A DNA stretch of 64,000 nt from CAZLMW01 sp964560875 (GCA_964560875.1 CAZLMW010000029.1:1-64000); one strand, 5' to 3'; positions 1-9,264 are shown, numbered from the stretch's first letter. The notes: generated by a model not told the origin, from the letters alone. Numbers and translations are program-made.

Positions 1-60
1 TCGTCTGTCTGCGCATCGTCTGTCTGCGCATCGTCTGTCTGCGCATCGTCTGTCTGCCCA
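1..60 (+). repeat. Four tandem copies of a 15-bp unit
   Basis: Four head-to-tail copies of TCGTCTGTCTGCGCA; the first three are identical and the fourth has one G-to-C change. Fifteen bases keep frame, and in the frame that stays open to position 232 the unit encodes Arg-Leu-Ser-Ala-His. The array begins at the first base of the window, so its true length is unknown. Confidence 0.95.
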
Positions 61-232
61 GTGGCGGCCCGACGCGCTCCATCCGCTCGCATCGTGGACC
101 CGCATGTGGGCGCGCATCGACAACGAGAGCGGCGCCGCCATCGCGTGGTTGCAGCTTCACTTCGACGTGCGCCGTGATCTTGCCACCCTGGTCGCCAGCC
201 TTGATCGCGCCCACGCCGCGCAAGCTTCCTGA
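2..232 (+). CDS. Partial CDS, C-terminal end of a repeat-containing protein
   Basis: An open frame runs from the left edge to a TGA at 230-232. The visible 76 residues start with RLSAH pentapeptide repeats, followed by about 55 ordinary, Ala/Trp-rich residues (including ARIDNESGAAIAWLQLHFDV) ending HAAQAS. I do not recognise the family. The frame has no stop over 230 bases and ends 15 bp before the aminotransferase start, so it is probably the 3' end of the preceding gene in the same transcription unit. The N-terminus lies outside the window. The repeat could be real coding sequence or an assembly-edge artefact. Confidence 0.5.
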   Translation, partial: RLSAHRLSAHRLSAHRLSAQWRPDALHPLASWTRMWARIDNESGAAIAWLQLHFDVRRDLATLVASLDRAHAAQAS

Positions 233-247
233 AACCTGCGAGCCGCC

Positions 248-1477
248 ATGAACACCGCCGAACGCGTGCTGTCCCGCCGCGCTGCCACCGCACCCGCTTC
301 GCCGATCCGCCGGCTCAAGCCGTTCGCCGACGCCGCCAAAGCCCGCGGCGTTCACGTTCATCACCTCAACATCGGACAGCCGGACCTTGCCACCTCGAGC
401 ACCATGCGCGAGGCCTACCGCAGCTTCGACGAGAGGGTGGTCGCGTACAGTCCGTCGCAGGGCACATCGAGCTTTCGAACCGCGCTCGCCGGCTACTACC
501 AGGGCCTCCGCGCCGAGCGCGGCGGTCCAGCCATCACCGAGGACGATGTGCTCGTCACTGTCGGCGGGTCCGAAGCGTTGCTCTTCACAATCGCGGCGGT
601 CTGCGATCCGGGCGACGCGATCATCGTGGCGGAGCCCTACTACACCAACTACGCCGGGTTCTCTCACCTGCTGTCCGTCGACGTGGTCCCGGTCACCACC
701 TACGCGTCCGAAGACTTCCTCGTCGATCCCGACCGCCTGCGCGCCGCCGTAACCGATCGAACGCGCGCATTCGTTTTCCCCAACCCCGGCAACCCGACCG
801 GCGCCGTCCACAGCCGCTCCCAGCTCGAAGCCCTCGCGGCGGTGTGCGTCGAAAACGACCTGGTCATGGTGTCCGACGAGGTCTACCGCGAGTTCGTCTA
901 CCGCGACGACGAGTCCATGCGACCGGCGACGTCTGTCCTCGAAATCCCCGGCCTGCTCGACCATGTGGTTGTCATCGACTCGGTGTCCAAGCGCTACTCC
1001 GCGTGCGGCGCCCGTGTCGGCTGCCTCGTGACCCGCAACAAGCCGCTGTATGCCGCCACCCTCAAGTTCGCCCAGGCGCGGCTGTCACCGCCCACTGTCG
1101 ACCAATTCGCCGCCGAAGCCGCCATCCGCACCCCGCCCGCCGAGATGTCCGACGCCATCGCCGAATACCGTCGTCGTCGCGATGTGGTGGTGCAGGGACT
1201 CAACGCGATCGATGGCGTGTCATGCCCCAACCCGCGGGGCGCTTTCTACCTGGTCGCCGATCTGCCCGTAGATGACGCCAATGCGTTCTGCATATGGCTG
1301 CTCAGCGACTTCGAGCTCGATGGCGAAACGGTGATGCTCGCTCCCGCCGAAGGCTTCTATGCGACCGAGGGGGCGGGCCGAAACCAGGTGCGATTCGCCT
1401 ATGTGCTCGGTGTCGACAAGCTCCAGCGCTGCCTGCAGATCCTCGAAGCGGCGCTGCAGACGTGGGCCTCGCGCTAG
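248..1477 (+). CDS. PLP-dependent class I/II aminotransferase
   Basis: A 409-residue fold-type I aminotransferase, cytoplasmic, in the aspartate/aromatic aminotransferase group (COG0436). Visible hallmarks: HLNIGQPDL near residue 40, NPGNPTGAV around 178-186, SDEVYREFVY around 215, and SVSKRYS, whose lysine (residue 248) should form the Schiff base with pyridoxal phosphate. RVGCLVTRN follows as the phosphate-binding Arg region. Length is normal for the family. It would exchange an amino group between an amino acid and a 2-oxo acid; the substrate cannot be read from the sequence. It follows the partial upstream frame by 15 bp and converges on the DedA gene. No strong ribosome binding site is visible before the ATG. 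Confidence 0.9.
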   Translation: MNTAERVLSRRAATAPASPIRRLKPFADAAKARGVHVHHLNIGQPDLATSSTMREAYRSFDERVVAYSPSQGTSSFRTALAGYYQGLRAERGGPAITEDDVLVTVGGSEALLFTIAAVCDPGDAIIVAEPYYTNYAGFSHLLSVDVVPVTTYASEDFLVDPDRLRAAVTDRTRAFVFPNPGNPTGAVHSRSQLEALAAVCVENDLVMVSDEVYREFVYRDDESMRPATSVLEIPGLLDHVVVIDSVSKRYSACGARVGCLVTRNKPLYAATLKFAQARLSPPTVDQFAAEAAIRTPPAEMSDAIAEYRRRRDVVVQGLNAIDGVSCPNPRGAFYLVADLPVDDANAFCIWLLSDFELDGETVMLAPAEGFYATEGAGRNQVRFAYVLGVDKLQRCLQILEAALQTWASR

Positions 1478-1491
1478 CGAAATCGCGATTG

Positions 1492-2172
1492 CTACTCGCC
1501 GGAGTCGGCCGCGACGGGCTGTTCCTTGGCCCTTTCCCGGCGATTCTTCCACCAGACCTTGAGCAAATAGATCAAGAATACGCCGACGATCAGCGCCAAA
1601 ATGCCGTGTTCGGCCTGCCGCGCTTTTGTGATCACGAGCTCGATCTGCTCGCCGAAATACCAGGCCGAGATGACCAGGGCTGGGATGGAAATCAGCGCCG
1701 CGAGGCCGTTGAACACGATGAACTGCGGGTAGCGAATACCCATCGTGCCGCTGACAAAGAACACGACCGATCGCAGCCCGGGCATGAAACGCGCCGAAAA
1801 CATGACCTTGGGCCCGTTTCGTTTCAGAAACCCCTCGGCCAACTCGCGCCTGCCATCTGCAAGCAGCGACCGAAACGGCCAGATCTTCTCGAGGATGTGC
1901 CCGAAGCGCCGCCCGAGCACAAACATGATGCTGTCGCCGATCATCGCGCCGAGGAAGCCGACGGTGGTCGCGACCCAGACGTTGGCGTGCGGCCGCGGTG
2001 AGCCGTCTGGCATCGACGCGAAGGTCATGTAGCCGACCAGGACGAGCGTGATGTCCTCGGGGATGGGCAAACCGAAACCGCAGAGCAGCAGCACGCCGAA
2101 CGCGATCGCGTAGATCGTCGCCGCATCGAGCGACAACAGGTACGTGACGACATCGCCGAACCACTCGGGCAT
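1492..2172 (-). CDS. DedA family membrane protein (VTT domain)
   Basis: A 226-residue inner-membrane protein of the DedA/SNARE-associated family. FGLPIPEDITLVLVGY near residue 33 and FSARFMPGLRSVVFFVSG around 120-140 are the conserved DedA segments, with the acidic and arginine residues used by these proton-coupled proteins; several DedA members flip polyprenyl phosphate or phosphatidylethanolamine. At least four hydrophobic segments can be seen, the last near residues 190-208. The start is supported by GGAGG five bases before the ATG. It lies downstream of the HEAT-repeat gene on the same strand with only 24 bp between, so the two may be cotranscribed. The lipid substrate is not predictable. 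Confidence 0.9.
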   Translation of the reverse strand: MPEWFGDVVTYLLSLDAATIYAIAFGVLLLCGFGLPIPEDITLVLVGYMTFASMPDGSPRPHANVWVATTVGFLGAMIGDSIMFVLGRRFGHILEKIWPFRSLLADGRRELAEGFLKRNGPKVMFSARFMPGLRSVVFFVSGTMGIRYPQFIVFNGLAALISIPALVISAWYFGEQIELVITKARQAEHGILALIVGVFLIYLLKVWWKNRRERAKEQPVAADSGE

Positions 2173-2196
2173 GAATTCCTCCGCGACTTGTCGTCG

Positions 2197-2952
2197 CTAG
2201 TTCGCGACCGGTTTGCCGGCCAGCCGCGCCTTGATCTTCTTGGCGGCGCCGCGCGCCCCGCGGCGAACGTGACCGGGCTGGCTGAAATTGAAGAACGACC
2301 CGACCTTCTCGAGGGTCTTGCCGTCTTCCGCCGTGCCGATCTCGCCGAACAGCTCAAACAAGGCATCGAACAAATGCGGGGCGGGGTGATCGAAGAGATC
2401 GCGCAGCATGGGCAGGATCGTCGCGGCGTCGCGCTCTTGCAGGGACGTGGCCGCCATCTGGCGCACGTTGGCGTTGGGATCGAGCAGGGCTTCCAGGAGA
2501 GCCGCCTCAGCGTCCGCGCCGCTAAATGACCGCAAGCCGCGCGCTGCGTGCCACCGGATCGCCCACTTGCCGTCTTCGATCGCGGTGAGCAGCACTTCGT
2601 AGGCTTCTTCGTCGTCGGGCCAGCTCTCCAGCGCACCCACGGCCGTCTGCCGCACCATCAGCGCGTTGTCTTCGGTGGCCTTGAGCACGGCAGCGCGCGC
2701 CTTGTCGCCACGCCATGCGCCCAATGCCGCGATCGCCAACTCCCGGTGGACGGCGTTTTCCGACGCTGCCAGATCGAGCAGACGCGGCTCCATGCCCTTT
2801 TCGGCGAGCTCAGCGCGTTTTTCAGCGTAGTCTGTCGGGAGCTCGTTGGTCACCGAGTCGGTGCCGAGTCGTCGCGCCAGATCGAGCAAACCCTTCGCGC
2901 AGAGGTCGGCGTTGTCCGAAAAGCACAGGCGATGAATCTTCCGAACGGGCAT
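2197..2952 (-). CDS. HEAT-repeat protein
   Basis: A predicted 251-residue cytoplasmic protein built of HEAT/PBS-lyase type helical repeats of roughly 30 residues. Recurring patterns such as REL-AIAALGAWRGDKA, MVRQTAVGALESWPDD, WAIRWHAARGLRSF and NVRQMAATSL lie between residues 65 and 180. Such proteins are usually protein-interaction scaffolds; no catalytic motif is seen. I chose the ATG at 2952 (MPVRKIHR) because GGTGGAGAG precedes it at good spacing and because the longer frame to 3033 would run into the divergent thioesterase gene starting at 3026. The C-terminal part, KKIKARLAGKPVAN, is basic. Function unknown. Confidence 0.75.
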   Translation of the reverse strand: MPVRKIHRLCFSDNADLCAKGLLDLARRLGTDSVTNELPTDYAEKRAELAEKGMEPRLLDLAASENAVHRELAIAALGAWRGDKARAAVLKATEDNALMVRQTAVGALESWPDDEEAYEVLLTAIEDGKWAIRWHAARGLRSFSGADAEAALLEALLDPNANVRQMAATSLQERDAATILPMLRDLFDHPAPHLFDALFELFGEIGTAEDGKTLEKVGSFFNFSQPGHVRRGARGAAKKIKARLAGKPVAN

Positions 2953-3025
2953 CTTCTCTCCACCGGGCGATTTCCCGGTTCCAGGCGCTTTTCCCGGCGC
3001 GGCTGATAGCGTAAACGGCTGCATC

Positions 3026-3550
3026 ATGTCCAATTCCTCATCAAGTCAGAATTCCCTTTCCGATCGGGTTGCGCCGTCACGTCCACCACGTGCACGTCAT
3101 CCCGACCGCAGCTCGGTCACCATGACCGAGCTGCTCATGCCACAACACGCCAACACGCTTGGAACTGCCTTCGGTGGCCAGATCCTCAGCTGGGTCGACA
3201 TCGCAGCGAGCATTTGCGCGACCCGTCATTGCGGCACAGACACGGTCACGGTCTCGTTCGACGACGTGCACTTCAAGGTGCCCATCCAGGTCAGCGAGGT
3301 GGTCGTGATCGAAGGCCGCATGACATCTGTTGGACGCACGTCGATGGAAATCGAGGTAACTGTGTGGCGAGAAACCCGCACCGCACCGCGCCAACTCGCG
3401 CTCGTGGCCTATGCGACATTCGTGAGTGTCGATGAATCGGGCAAGCCGCTACCGGTGCCCGATCTCGTGATCGACAACGAGGCTGATCGCAAACGCCAGG
3501 CCGACGCGCTGGAGCGCCGCCGTCATCGCCTCGCCCGGGCCAAGCGGTAG
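3026..3550 (+). CDS. Acyl-CoA thioesterase, hotdog fold (YciA-like)
   Basis: A 174-residue single-hotdog acyl-CoA thioesterase. The core, residues 33-150, contains MTELLMPQHANTLGTAFGGQ, followed by ILSWVDIAASICATRH and the strand VTVSFDDVHFKVPIQVSEVV, the classic YciA/ACOT pattern in which an Asn/Asp and the GG-Q helix activate water to hydrolyse acyl-CoA. Members clear or remodel acyl-CoA pools in the cytoplasm. The N-terminal 32 residues (Ser/Pro-rich) look dispensable, so a start at the internal ATG at 3122 is possible. It is divergent from the HEAT-repeat gene and convergent with the kinase gene. Chain-length specificity is not predictable. Confidence 0.88.
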   Translation: MSNSSSSQNSLSDRVAPSRPPRARHPDRSSVTMTELLMPQHANTLGTAFGGQILSWVDIAASICATRHCGTDTVTVSFDDVHFKVPIQVSEVVVIEGRMTSVGRTSMEIEVTVWRETRTAPRQLALVAYATFVSVDESGKPLPVPDLVIDNEADRKRQADALERRRHRLARAKR

Positions 3551-3555
3551 CTGGA

Positions 3556-5334
3556 TTACAAACCAGGCAGCTGTTTTGTCCGCGCCCAGTCTCGGAAGTC
3601 GCACTTGAACGAAGGCGTGCCGCCGCCCGGAAGCGGTTTCACTTCGACCTTGCGCTCCAGGTAGTCGGGACACTGCGGGCACTGCGCGCGGTTGGGTTTG
3701 CACCTCAAGACGTGTTTGGTGCCCATGATGAGCGTCTTTTTCTTGGAGCCGACGCCGATGCGTTGACCGTTGAGGAAGAGGTGTGCGCTCGGCGGTAGCG
3801 AGCCGAGGATCACGGTGACGAGCGTCCCGGTTTCGGGGGCAGGCGGGGGCTCGACGGCCGGGCCAGCACTTCGGGGTGTCGGCGGCTTCTTGCGCGCTCG
3901 CTTTGTTCGCCGGGTGCGAACCGCATTGGCGGGTGCGGCCGGGACGGGTTTGACCGCGGCGGTGTCGATCGGCTCTTTCGGTGCTGTTTCGGCGGGATTG
4001 GCAGGCGGTCCACCCTGGGCGCTCCCAGCTGGTTGCACGCCGGACGGTTTGCTGTGGGCGATGGGTTCAGCGCGGGGCGCTGGTCGCAGCTGCACCTTGG
4101 GCGGGTCGGCCTTTACGCGATCGGCTGTGGGGTCGGCAAACGCCGGGACGTTGAACGCCGTTGCAGGTTCCGGCACCAGTTTGGGCACCTCGCCCGGCTC
4201 GAGCAGCTTACCGACGCCCACGCCGACCAACACGACAATCACGGCGATGACGGCGGCCATGCCGGCGGTTCGGAAGCGACGTTTGCGGCGGCTTCGTGAG
4301 GTCAGGTCCGACAAACCCTTGCGCGGCTCTGTGGCGTTCGGATCGATCGCGAGCGCGCGGTTGTACGCATCGATCGCCAGCGCGAGCGAGCCAACTCGAG
4401 CCTGCTCCCGCCCCTCTTCGCAGAGCACCTGGACCAGCGCTGGCTTCCACTCCAGCTGGAACTGTTCGGGCGCCTTGAGGAATCGCGACAACAGCTGCGC
4501 GTTGTCATTCATCTGGTGATCGCGCAGGTAGGCGGCCAACGCGTCTTCGACAGCCGCCATGCCCGAGAATCTGTCTTCCGGCTCGCGCGCGAGGCACGTC
4601 GCCACGATCTCCTCGAAGCGTCTGCCAATCGCCGGGTTGTGGCGGCTCGGTGGGTCGTAGCGGCACTCGAGGATCTTGCGAAAGAGCGCGTGCGGGTTGG
4701 ACGCCATGAACGGCAGCTTCTGCGTCACCAGGTAGTAGAGCAGGGTGCCAAACGCGAACACGTCCACGCGGTTGTCGATCTCGGCGCCGTCGATCTGCTC
4801 GGGTGCCATGTGCGCGGGCGAGCCGAGGATCGCGCCGGTCGCCGTCATCTGCTCAAGGTCGACAGCGGTCGCGATCCCAAAGTCCATCAGCTTGATCACG
4901 CCGCTCTTGGCGATCATCAGGTTATCGGGCTTGATATCGCGGTGGATGATCCCCTGGCCGTGCGCATGACGGAGCGCGCCGGCGATGGCATGGGCGATGA
5001 GCGCCGCCGATTGCGGCAGAAACGGCCCATGCGCCAGGCAGAACTCGGTCAGCGTGCGACCGTGAACGAACTCGGTGACGAGGTAGCTCTGGTCGTCGTG
5101 GTCGCCCGAATAGTCGTAGACGTCGACGATGTTTTGGTGGTGCAGGCGGGCGATCGCCTGGGCTTCTCGGTTGAACCGACGGCGCGCGTCATCGCGGCTG
5201 GCCAGGTGCGGATGCAGGACCTTGACGGCGACGGGCCGCTTTAAAACAGCGTCGATACCGCGATACACGGTCGCCATGCCGCCGGAGCCAACTTGCTCCT
5301 CGACGCGATATCGATTGCCGAATACGAGGTCCAT
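3556..5334 (-). CDS. Hanks-type Ser/Thr protein kinase with TM and extracytoplasmic tail
   Basis: About 592 residues. Kinase domain roughly 8-265: Gly-loop GSGGMATVYRG, VAVKVL lysine, HRDIKPDN catalytic loop, DFG as LMDFGIA, and APEQ, so all catalytic residues are present. A single TPR-like helix pair (ALAIDAYNRALAIDPNA) lies near 320-340, a membrane segment near 360-380, then a Pro/Ala/Lys-rich linker and a C-terminal domain of about 90 residues with TLVTVILGSLPPSAHLFLNG, which resembles PEGA-type beta domains and holds a Cys pair. Cytoplasmic kinase with outward-facing sensor is the usual layout. ATG at 5334 has GAGG upstream. It sits 237 bp downstream of secA. Confidence 0.9.
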   Translation of the reverse strand: MDLVFGNRYRVEEQVGSGGMATVYRGIDAVLKRPVAVKVLHPHLASRDDARRRFNREAQAIARLHHQNIVDVYDYSGDHDDQSYLVTEFVHGRTLTEFCLAHGPFLPQSAALIAHAIAGALRHAHGQGIIHRDIKPDNLMIAKSGVIKLMDFGIATAVDLEQMTATGAILGSPAHMAPEQIDGAEIDNRVDVFAFGTLLYYLVTQKLPFMASNPHALFRKILECRYDPPSRHNPAIGRRFEEIVATCLAREPEDRFSGMAAVEDALAAYLRDHQMNDNAQLLSRFLKAPEQFQLEWKPALVQVLCEEGREQARVGSLALAIDAYNRALAIDPNATEPRKGLSDLTSRSRRKRRFRTAGMAAVIAVIVVLVGVGVGKLLEPGEVPKLVPEPATAFNVPAFADPTADRVKADPPKVQLRPAPRAEPIAHSKPSGVQPAGSAQGGPPANPAETAPKEPIDTAAVKPVPAAPANAVRTRRTKRARKKPPTPRSAGPAVEPPPAPETGTLVTVILGSLPPSAHLFLNGQRIGVGSKKKTLIMGTKHVLRCKPNRAQCPQCPDYLERKVEVKPLPGGGTPSFKCDFRDWARTKQLPGL

Positions 5335-5571
5335 CAAAGCCTCGGTGCAGGCCCACTCGCCTGGATTCTATTTCACGCCATCGCCGGCATCGGGGCAATG
5401 CCCAACCCCCTACTGTCTCTCAGTCCAGCGAATGCAGGCGTGCAACGGCGTCGACTTGACGGTGTCCAAGAGGACTTTGGGCGACAGAAGGGGCCTTTTC
5501 GGGCCCAAACCGCGCATCGATTGCGTGCTTTTTTCGGGCAAGCCCGTTCCGGCTCAATGTCCGGCGATTCG

Positions 5572-8448
5572 TCAACCGGCGGGCGGTTGGTCGGCCGAGC
5601 TGTAGCTGTCCGATGCGTCGGTGTGCATGTGGCACTTCTTGTATTTCTTGCCGCTGCCGCACCAGCACGGGTCGTTGCGGCCGATCTTCGGGCGACTGCG
5701 GCGCAACGTGACGACTTCACCTTCGGGGGCGTCACCCATCTTCGTGCCAGCCACGGCGGGGGCGCGCGGACTGCTGCCAAAGGCGCTGCTGTCGGCGTGC
5801 TTCATCTCCATCTCTTCGCGGGCCTTGCGACGCCGTTGCTCGGCCTCTTCTTCCATCTTTTCGAGCTCTTTGCTGCTCTTGACCTCGACGTGGAAGAGCA
5901 CGTCCATGACCACGCCGTTGATCTTCTGGATCAGCTCCTGGAAGCGCTCGTAGCCTTCCTTCTTGTAGATGAGCTTGGGGTCTTTCTGCGCATATGCGTT
6001 GAGGAAAACGCCCTCTTTGAGCGCGTCCATGTCGCGCAGGTGCTGCTTCCAGTTGTCGTCGATGGCACGCAGGTAAGTCTCGCGCTCGAAGTACCGCCAG
6101 TGCTCCTCGGCCGCCTCGCTGAGCTCCTCGTCGGTCAGACCCTCTTCAGCTTCACCGCTTAGCTTGATCGCCTCGAGGATGCGGTGGCGCCGCTCGTCGT
6201 ATTCTTTGGCAAGCGCTGCACCGACCGCGTCTTCAATGTCCGAGAACTCGCTGTTGACCTCGGACAGGTCGATGTCGATTCCGGTCAGCCGGTACAACTC
6301 GTCCTCGAGGCCGTCGATGTCCCAGTCCTTGGGCAGCAGATCCTGGGGGCAGTAGCGGTCGATGACGTCGTAGGTCGCGTCCTCGATCACCTTGCTCATC
6401 AGCGCCCGCGTCTCGTCTGCGGCCAACACGGTTCGGCGCAGCGCGTACACCGTCTTGCGCTGCATGTTCATCACGTCGTCGTAATCGAGCAGGTTCTTGC
6501 GGGAGTCGAAGTTCTGGCCCTCGACACGCCGCTGGCTGCCCTCGATCGCCTTGGACACCTGCTTGGACACGATCGGCTCGTCCTCGGGGATCTTCAGCCA
6601 CTCCATGATCTTGCGGACGCGATCACCGCCGAAGACGCGCATCAGGTCGTCCTCGAGCGACAGGTAGAACTGCGCCAACCCGGGATCGCCCTGGCGTCCG
6701 GCGCGGCCCCGCAGCTGGTTATCGATGCGGCGGCTCTCGTGGCGTTCGGTGCCGATGATGGCGAGTCCGCCAGCCGCGAGCACACGCTGCTTCTCCGGCC
6801 CGCAGATGGCCTCGAATCGTGCGAGTGCGGCCTTGTAGTCTTCGTTGTCTTCGTCGAACTCGGCGTTGATGTCGCTGCTTCCAAAAACCTCTGCGCGAGC
6901 GAGCAGGTCGGCGTTGCCGCCGAGCACAATGTCGGTGCCTCGACCGGCCATGTTCGTCGCGATGGTGACCGAGCCGACCCGTCCCGCCTGGGCGACGATG
7001 TCCGCTTCTCGCGCGTGCTGCTTGGCGTTGAGCACGTGGTGATGGATGCCGCGCTTGGTCAGCAGATCGCTGACAAACTGGCTCTTTTCGACGCTGATCG
7101 TTCCGACGAGCACAGGCTGGCCGCGCTCGTTGCACTCGGCGATGTGCTCGATGGCGGCCTTGAACTTGCCGCGCTCCGTCTTGAAGACGAGGTCTTCCGC
7201 ATCGGTGCGAATGACCGGCTTGTTGGTCGGGATGACGACCGTGTCGATGTTGTAGACCTTCGCGAATTCTTCGGCCTCGGTCTCCGCCGTTCCGGTCATG
7301 CCGGACAGCTTTTCGTACATGCGGAAGAAGTTCTGGAACGTGATCGTGGCGAGCGTGTGGGTCTCTTCCTGGATGCGCACACCCTCTTTGGCCTCGACCG
7401 CCTGGTGCAGCCCGTCGCTCCACCGACGACCGGGCATTTTTCGGCCGGTGTGCTCGTCGATGATGATCACCTTGTTGCCCTCGACCATGTAGTTGCGGTC
7501 GGCTCGGTACAGGTGATGGGCCTTGAGCGCGGCGTGGATGTAGTGCACCCAGGTCATATGCTCGGGCGCGTACAAGTTGCCGATTTTCAAGCGCTGTTCG
7601 ACCTTGTCAATGCCCGATTCGGTGAGCGAAACATGGTGGCCTTTTTCGTCCACGATGAAGTCGAGGTCCTTCTTGAGGAAGGGCATCACCGTGTTGGCCT
7701 TGAGGTAGGGAATCGTCGATTCCTCGGCGCTGCCGGAGATGATGAGAGGCGTTCGGGCTTCGTCGATGAGGATCGAGTCAACTTCGTCGACGATCGCGTA
7801 ATGAAGCAGCTTCTCGGCCTGCGGGTCGTGCGCGGAAGGCAGGTAGCGGTGGACATAGTTATCCAGCGAAAACTTCATGTTATCGCGCAGATAGTCGAAT
7901 CCCAGCTCGTTATTCTGGCCGTAGCAGATGTCCGCGTTGTAGGCGTACTTGCGGTCCTGCTGGCTCGCGCCGGTGTGGATGACGCCCGAGGTCATGCCGA
8001 GAAAGCCGTAGACCTGGCCCATCCACTCGCAGTCGCGTTTGGCGAGGTAGTCGTTGACCGTGACGATGTGAACGCCCTTGTCGACGAGCGCGTTGAGGTA
8101 GCCGGGGAGGGTCGAGACGAGGGTCTTACCTTCGCCGGTCCGCATTTCAACGAAGACGCCCTTGTGGAGGAAGTGGCCGCCGATCAGCTGCACGTCGTAA
8201 TGACGCATGCCGAGCGCGCGCACGCTGGCCTCACGAACCGTCGCGAACGCTTCGACCGCGAGATCATCGAGCGTTGCGCCTTGAGCGAGCCGGGCCCTGA
8301 ACTTGTCGGTCTGGCCCCGAAGGTCCGCGTCGCTCATCGCCTTGATCGTCGGCTCGAGGTTGTTGACCGCCGATACGAAGGGCTGCACCTTCTTGAGTTC
8401 CCGGTCGTTTTTGGTGCCGAAGATCTTCTGAAAGTATTTCTGGATCAT
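5572..8448 (-). CDS. secA: Preprotein translocase ATPase SecA
   Basis: A 958-residue SecA, the ATPase motor that drives preproteins through SecYEG. Visible: N-terminal MIQKYFQKIFGTKNDRELKK, Walker A MRTGEGKT near residue 105, Walker B/DEAD-like VDEVDSILIDEARTPLIISG near 210, NMAGRGTDI and GRAGRQGDPG in the second nucleotide-binding fold, and the C-terminal zinc-binding tail PCWCGSGKKYKKCH that contacts SecB/ribosome. I start it at ATG 8448, which matches SecA N-termini and has AGGA at good spacing; the frame is open further upstream but that would invade the promoter region shared with the divergent pseudouridine synthase. Length and motifs are typical. Confidence 0.97.
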   Translation of the reverse strand: MIQKYFQKIFGTKNDRELKKVQPFVSAVNNLEPTIKAMSDADLRGQTDKFRARLAQGATLDDLAVEAFATVREASVRALGMRHYDVQLIGGHFLHKGVFVEMRTGEGKTLVSTLPGYLNALVDKGVHIVTVNDYLAKRDCEWMGQVYGFLGMTSGVIHTGASQQDRKYAYNADICYGQNNELGFDYLRDNMKFSLDNYVHRYLPSAHDPQAEKLLHYAIVDEVDSILIDEARTPLIISGSAEESTIPYLKANTVMPFLKKDLDFIVDEKGHHVSLTESGIDKVEQRLKIGNLYAPEHMTWVHYIHAALKAHHLYRADRNYMVEGNKVIIIDEHTGRKMPGRRWSDGLHQAVEAKEGVRIQEETHTLATITFQNFFRMYEKLSGMTGTAETEAEEFAKVYNIDTVVIPTNKPVIRTDAEDLVFKTERGKFKAAIEHIAECNERGQPVLVGTISVEKSQFVSDLLTKRGIHHHVLNAKQHAREADIVAQAGRVGSVTIATNMAGRGTDIVLGGNADLLARAEVFGSSDINAEFDEDNEDYKAALARFEAICGPEKQRVLAAGGLAIIGTERHESRRIDNQLRGRAGRQGDPGLAQFYLSLEDDLMRVFGGDRVRKIMEWLKIPEDEPIVSKQVSKAIEGSQRRVEGQNFDSRKNLLDYDDVMNMQRKTVYALRRTVLAADETRALMSKVIEDATYDVIDRYCPQDLLPKDWDIDGLEDELYRLTGIDIDLSEVNSEFSDIEDAVGAALAKEYDERRHRILEAIKLSGEAEEGLTDEELSEAAEEHWRYFERETYLRAIDDNWKQHLRDMDALKEGVFLNAYAQKDPKLIYKKEGYERFQELIQKINGVVMDVLFHVEVKSSKELEKMEEEAEQRRRKAREEMEMKHADSSAFGSSPRAPAVAGTKMGDAPEGEVVTLRRSRPKIGRNDPCWCGSGKKYKKCHMHTDASDSYSSADQPPAG

Positions 8449-8536
8449 GCCGTTTCCTGAGAATCGTCGCGCAATGTAGGGTCGGGGTCGGGACCGCGCA
8501 AGGCGCACGGTCGCCGTGACACGATCTGGAGCACCG

Positions 8537-9190
8537 ATGCCCGTTCGCCGAAAACGCAAGGAGCCACCCCGCGACGACGAGCTCATTCGCTTGAATAAAC
8601 GCCTGTCGGAGCTCGGTTATTGCTCGCGCCGCGAGGCCGACGAATTCATCAAGCGCGGCCAGGTCAAAGTCGACGGCGCCGTGGTCACCGAGCTCGGTAC
8701 GAAGGTCACGCGCAACCAATATGTGGAGCTCGACCGCATCGCGGCCGCGGTCCAGGCGGGCAAAGTCACGGTGCTGCTGAACAAGCCGACCGGTTTCGTC
8801 AGCGGCCAGGCCGAACATGGGCANNNNNNNNNNNNNNNNNNNNNNNNNNNNNNNNNNNNNNNNNNNNNNNNNNNNNNNNNNNNNNNNNNNNNNNNNNNNN
8901 NNNNNNNNNNNNNNNNNNNNNNNGGGCTCGCCACGCCCGAAGACCTCGACATGTTGCGCCACGGCCTGTTCCTCGATGGCCGCAAGCTGCAGCCGGCGCG
9001 CGTCGAACGAGATGGCTCTCACCGCCTTCGCATCATCTTGCGCGAAGGGCGTCGCCGTCAGATCCGCCGCATGCTGAAGCTGCGCGGGCTCGAAGTGACG
9101 TTTCTGCATCGGGTGCGCATCGGAAAGGTGCACCTGGCGTCGCTCCCCAAGGGCAAATTCCGGTTTCTGCGCGACGGTGAGCTGTTTTAG
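8537..9190 (+). CDS. Ribosomal pseudouridine synthase with S4 domain (RluB/RluF-like), split by assembly gap
   Basis: An S4 RNA-binding domain (RLNKRLSELGYCSRREADEF) opens the protein, followed by the start of the RsuA-type catalytic domain (VLLNKPTGFVSG). After the 100-N gap the frame resumes with GLATPEDLDMLRHGLFLDG and the late motif LREGRRRQIRRMLKLRG, then ends at 9190. The catalytic Asp motif (GRLD) should lie within the gap. From family length I expect about 60 missing residues, so the 100 Ns are a placeholder rather than a measured distance. ATG 8537 is preferred over GTG 8516 because GGAG lies five bases upstream. It should make pseudouridine in 23S rRNA; the site cannot be assigned. 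Confidence 0.82.
   Translation: MPVRRKRKEPPRDDELIRLNKRLSELGYCSRREADEFIKRGQVKVDGAVVTELGTKVTRNQYVELDRIAAAVQAGKVTVLLNKPTGFVSGQAEHGXXXXXXXXXXXXXXXXXXXXXXXXXXXXXXXXXXGLATPEDLDMLRHGLFLDGRKLQPARVERDGSHRLRIILREGRRRQIRRMLKLRGLEVTFLHRVRIGKVHLASLPKGKFRFLRDGELF
8824..8923. other. 100-N assembly gap
   Basis: Exactly 100 undetermined bases inside the pseudouridine synthase gene. The round number is the usual scaffolding placeholder, so the real distance is unknown. Confidence 0.99.
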
Positions 9191-9264
9191 CCGGCGGGTT
9201 AGCCGTCGTGTTTTGAGTCCCCCGACGATACCGGTACCTTAGTCGCGAGGAGACCGCCCAACTC

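Noticed and set aside
1..60. Possible CRISPR array
   Set aside because: Direct 15-bp repeats with no spacers; they are coding tandem repeats.
6184..8460. 758-codon open frame on the plus strand opposite secA
   Set aside because: It mirrors secA exactly, has no recognisable domain, and long antisense frames are expected in GC-rich codon-biased DNA.
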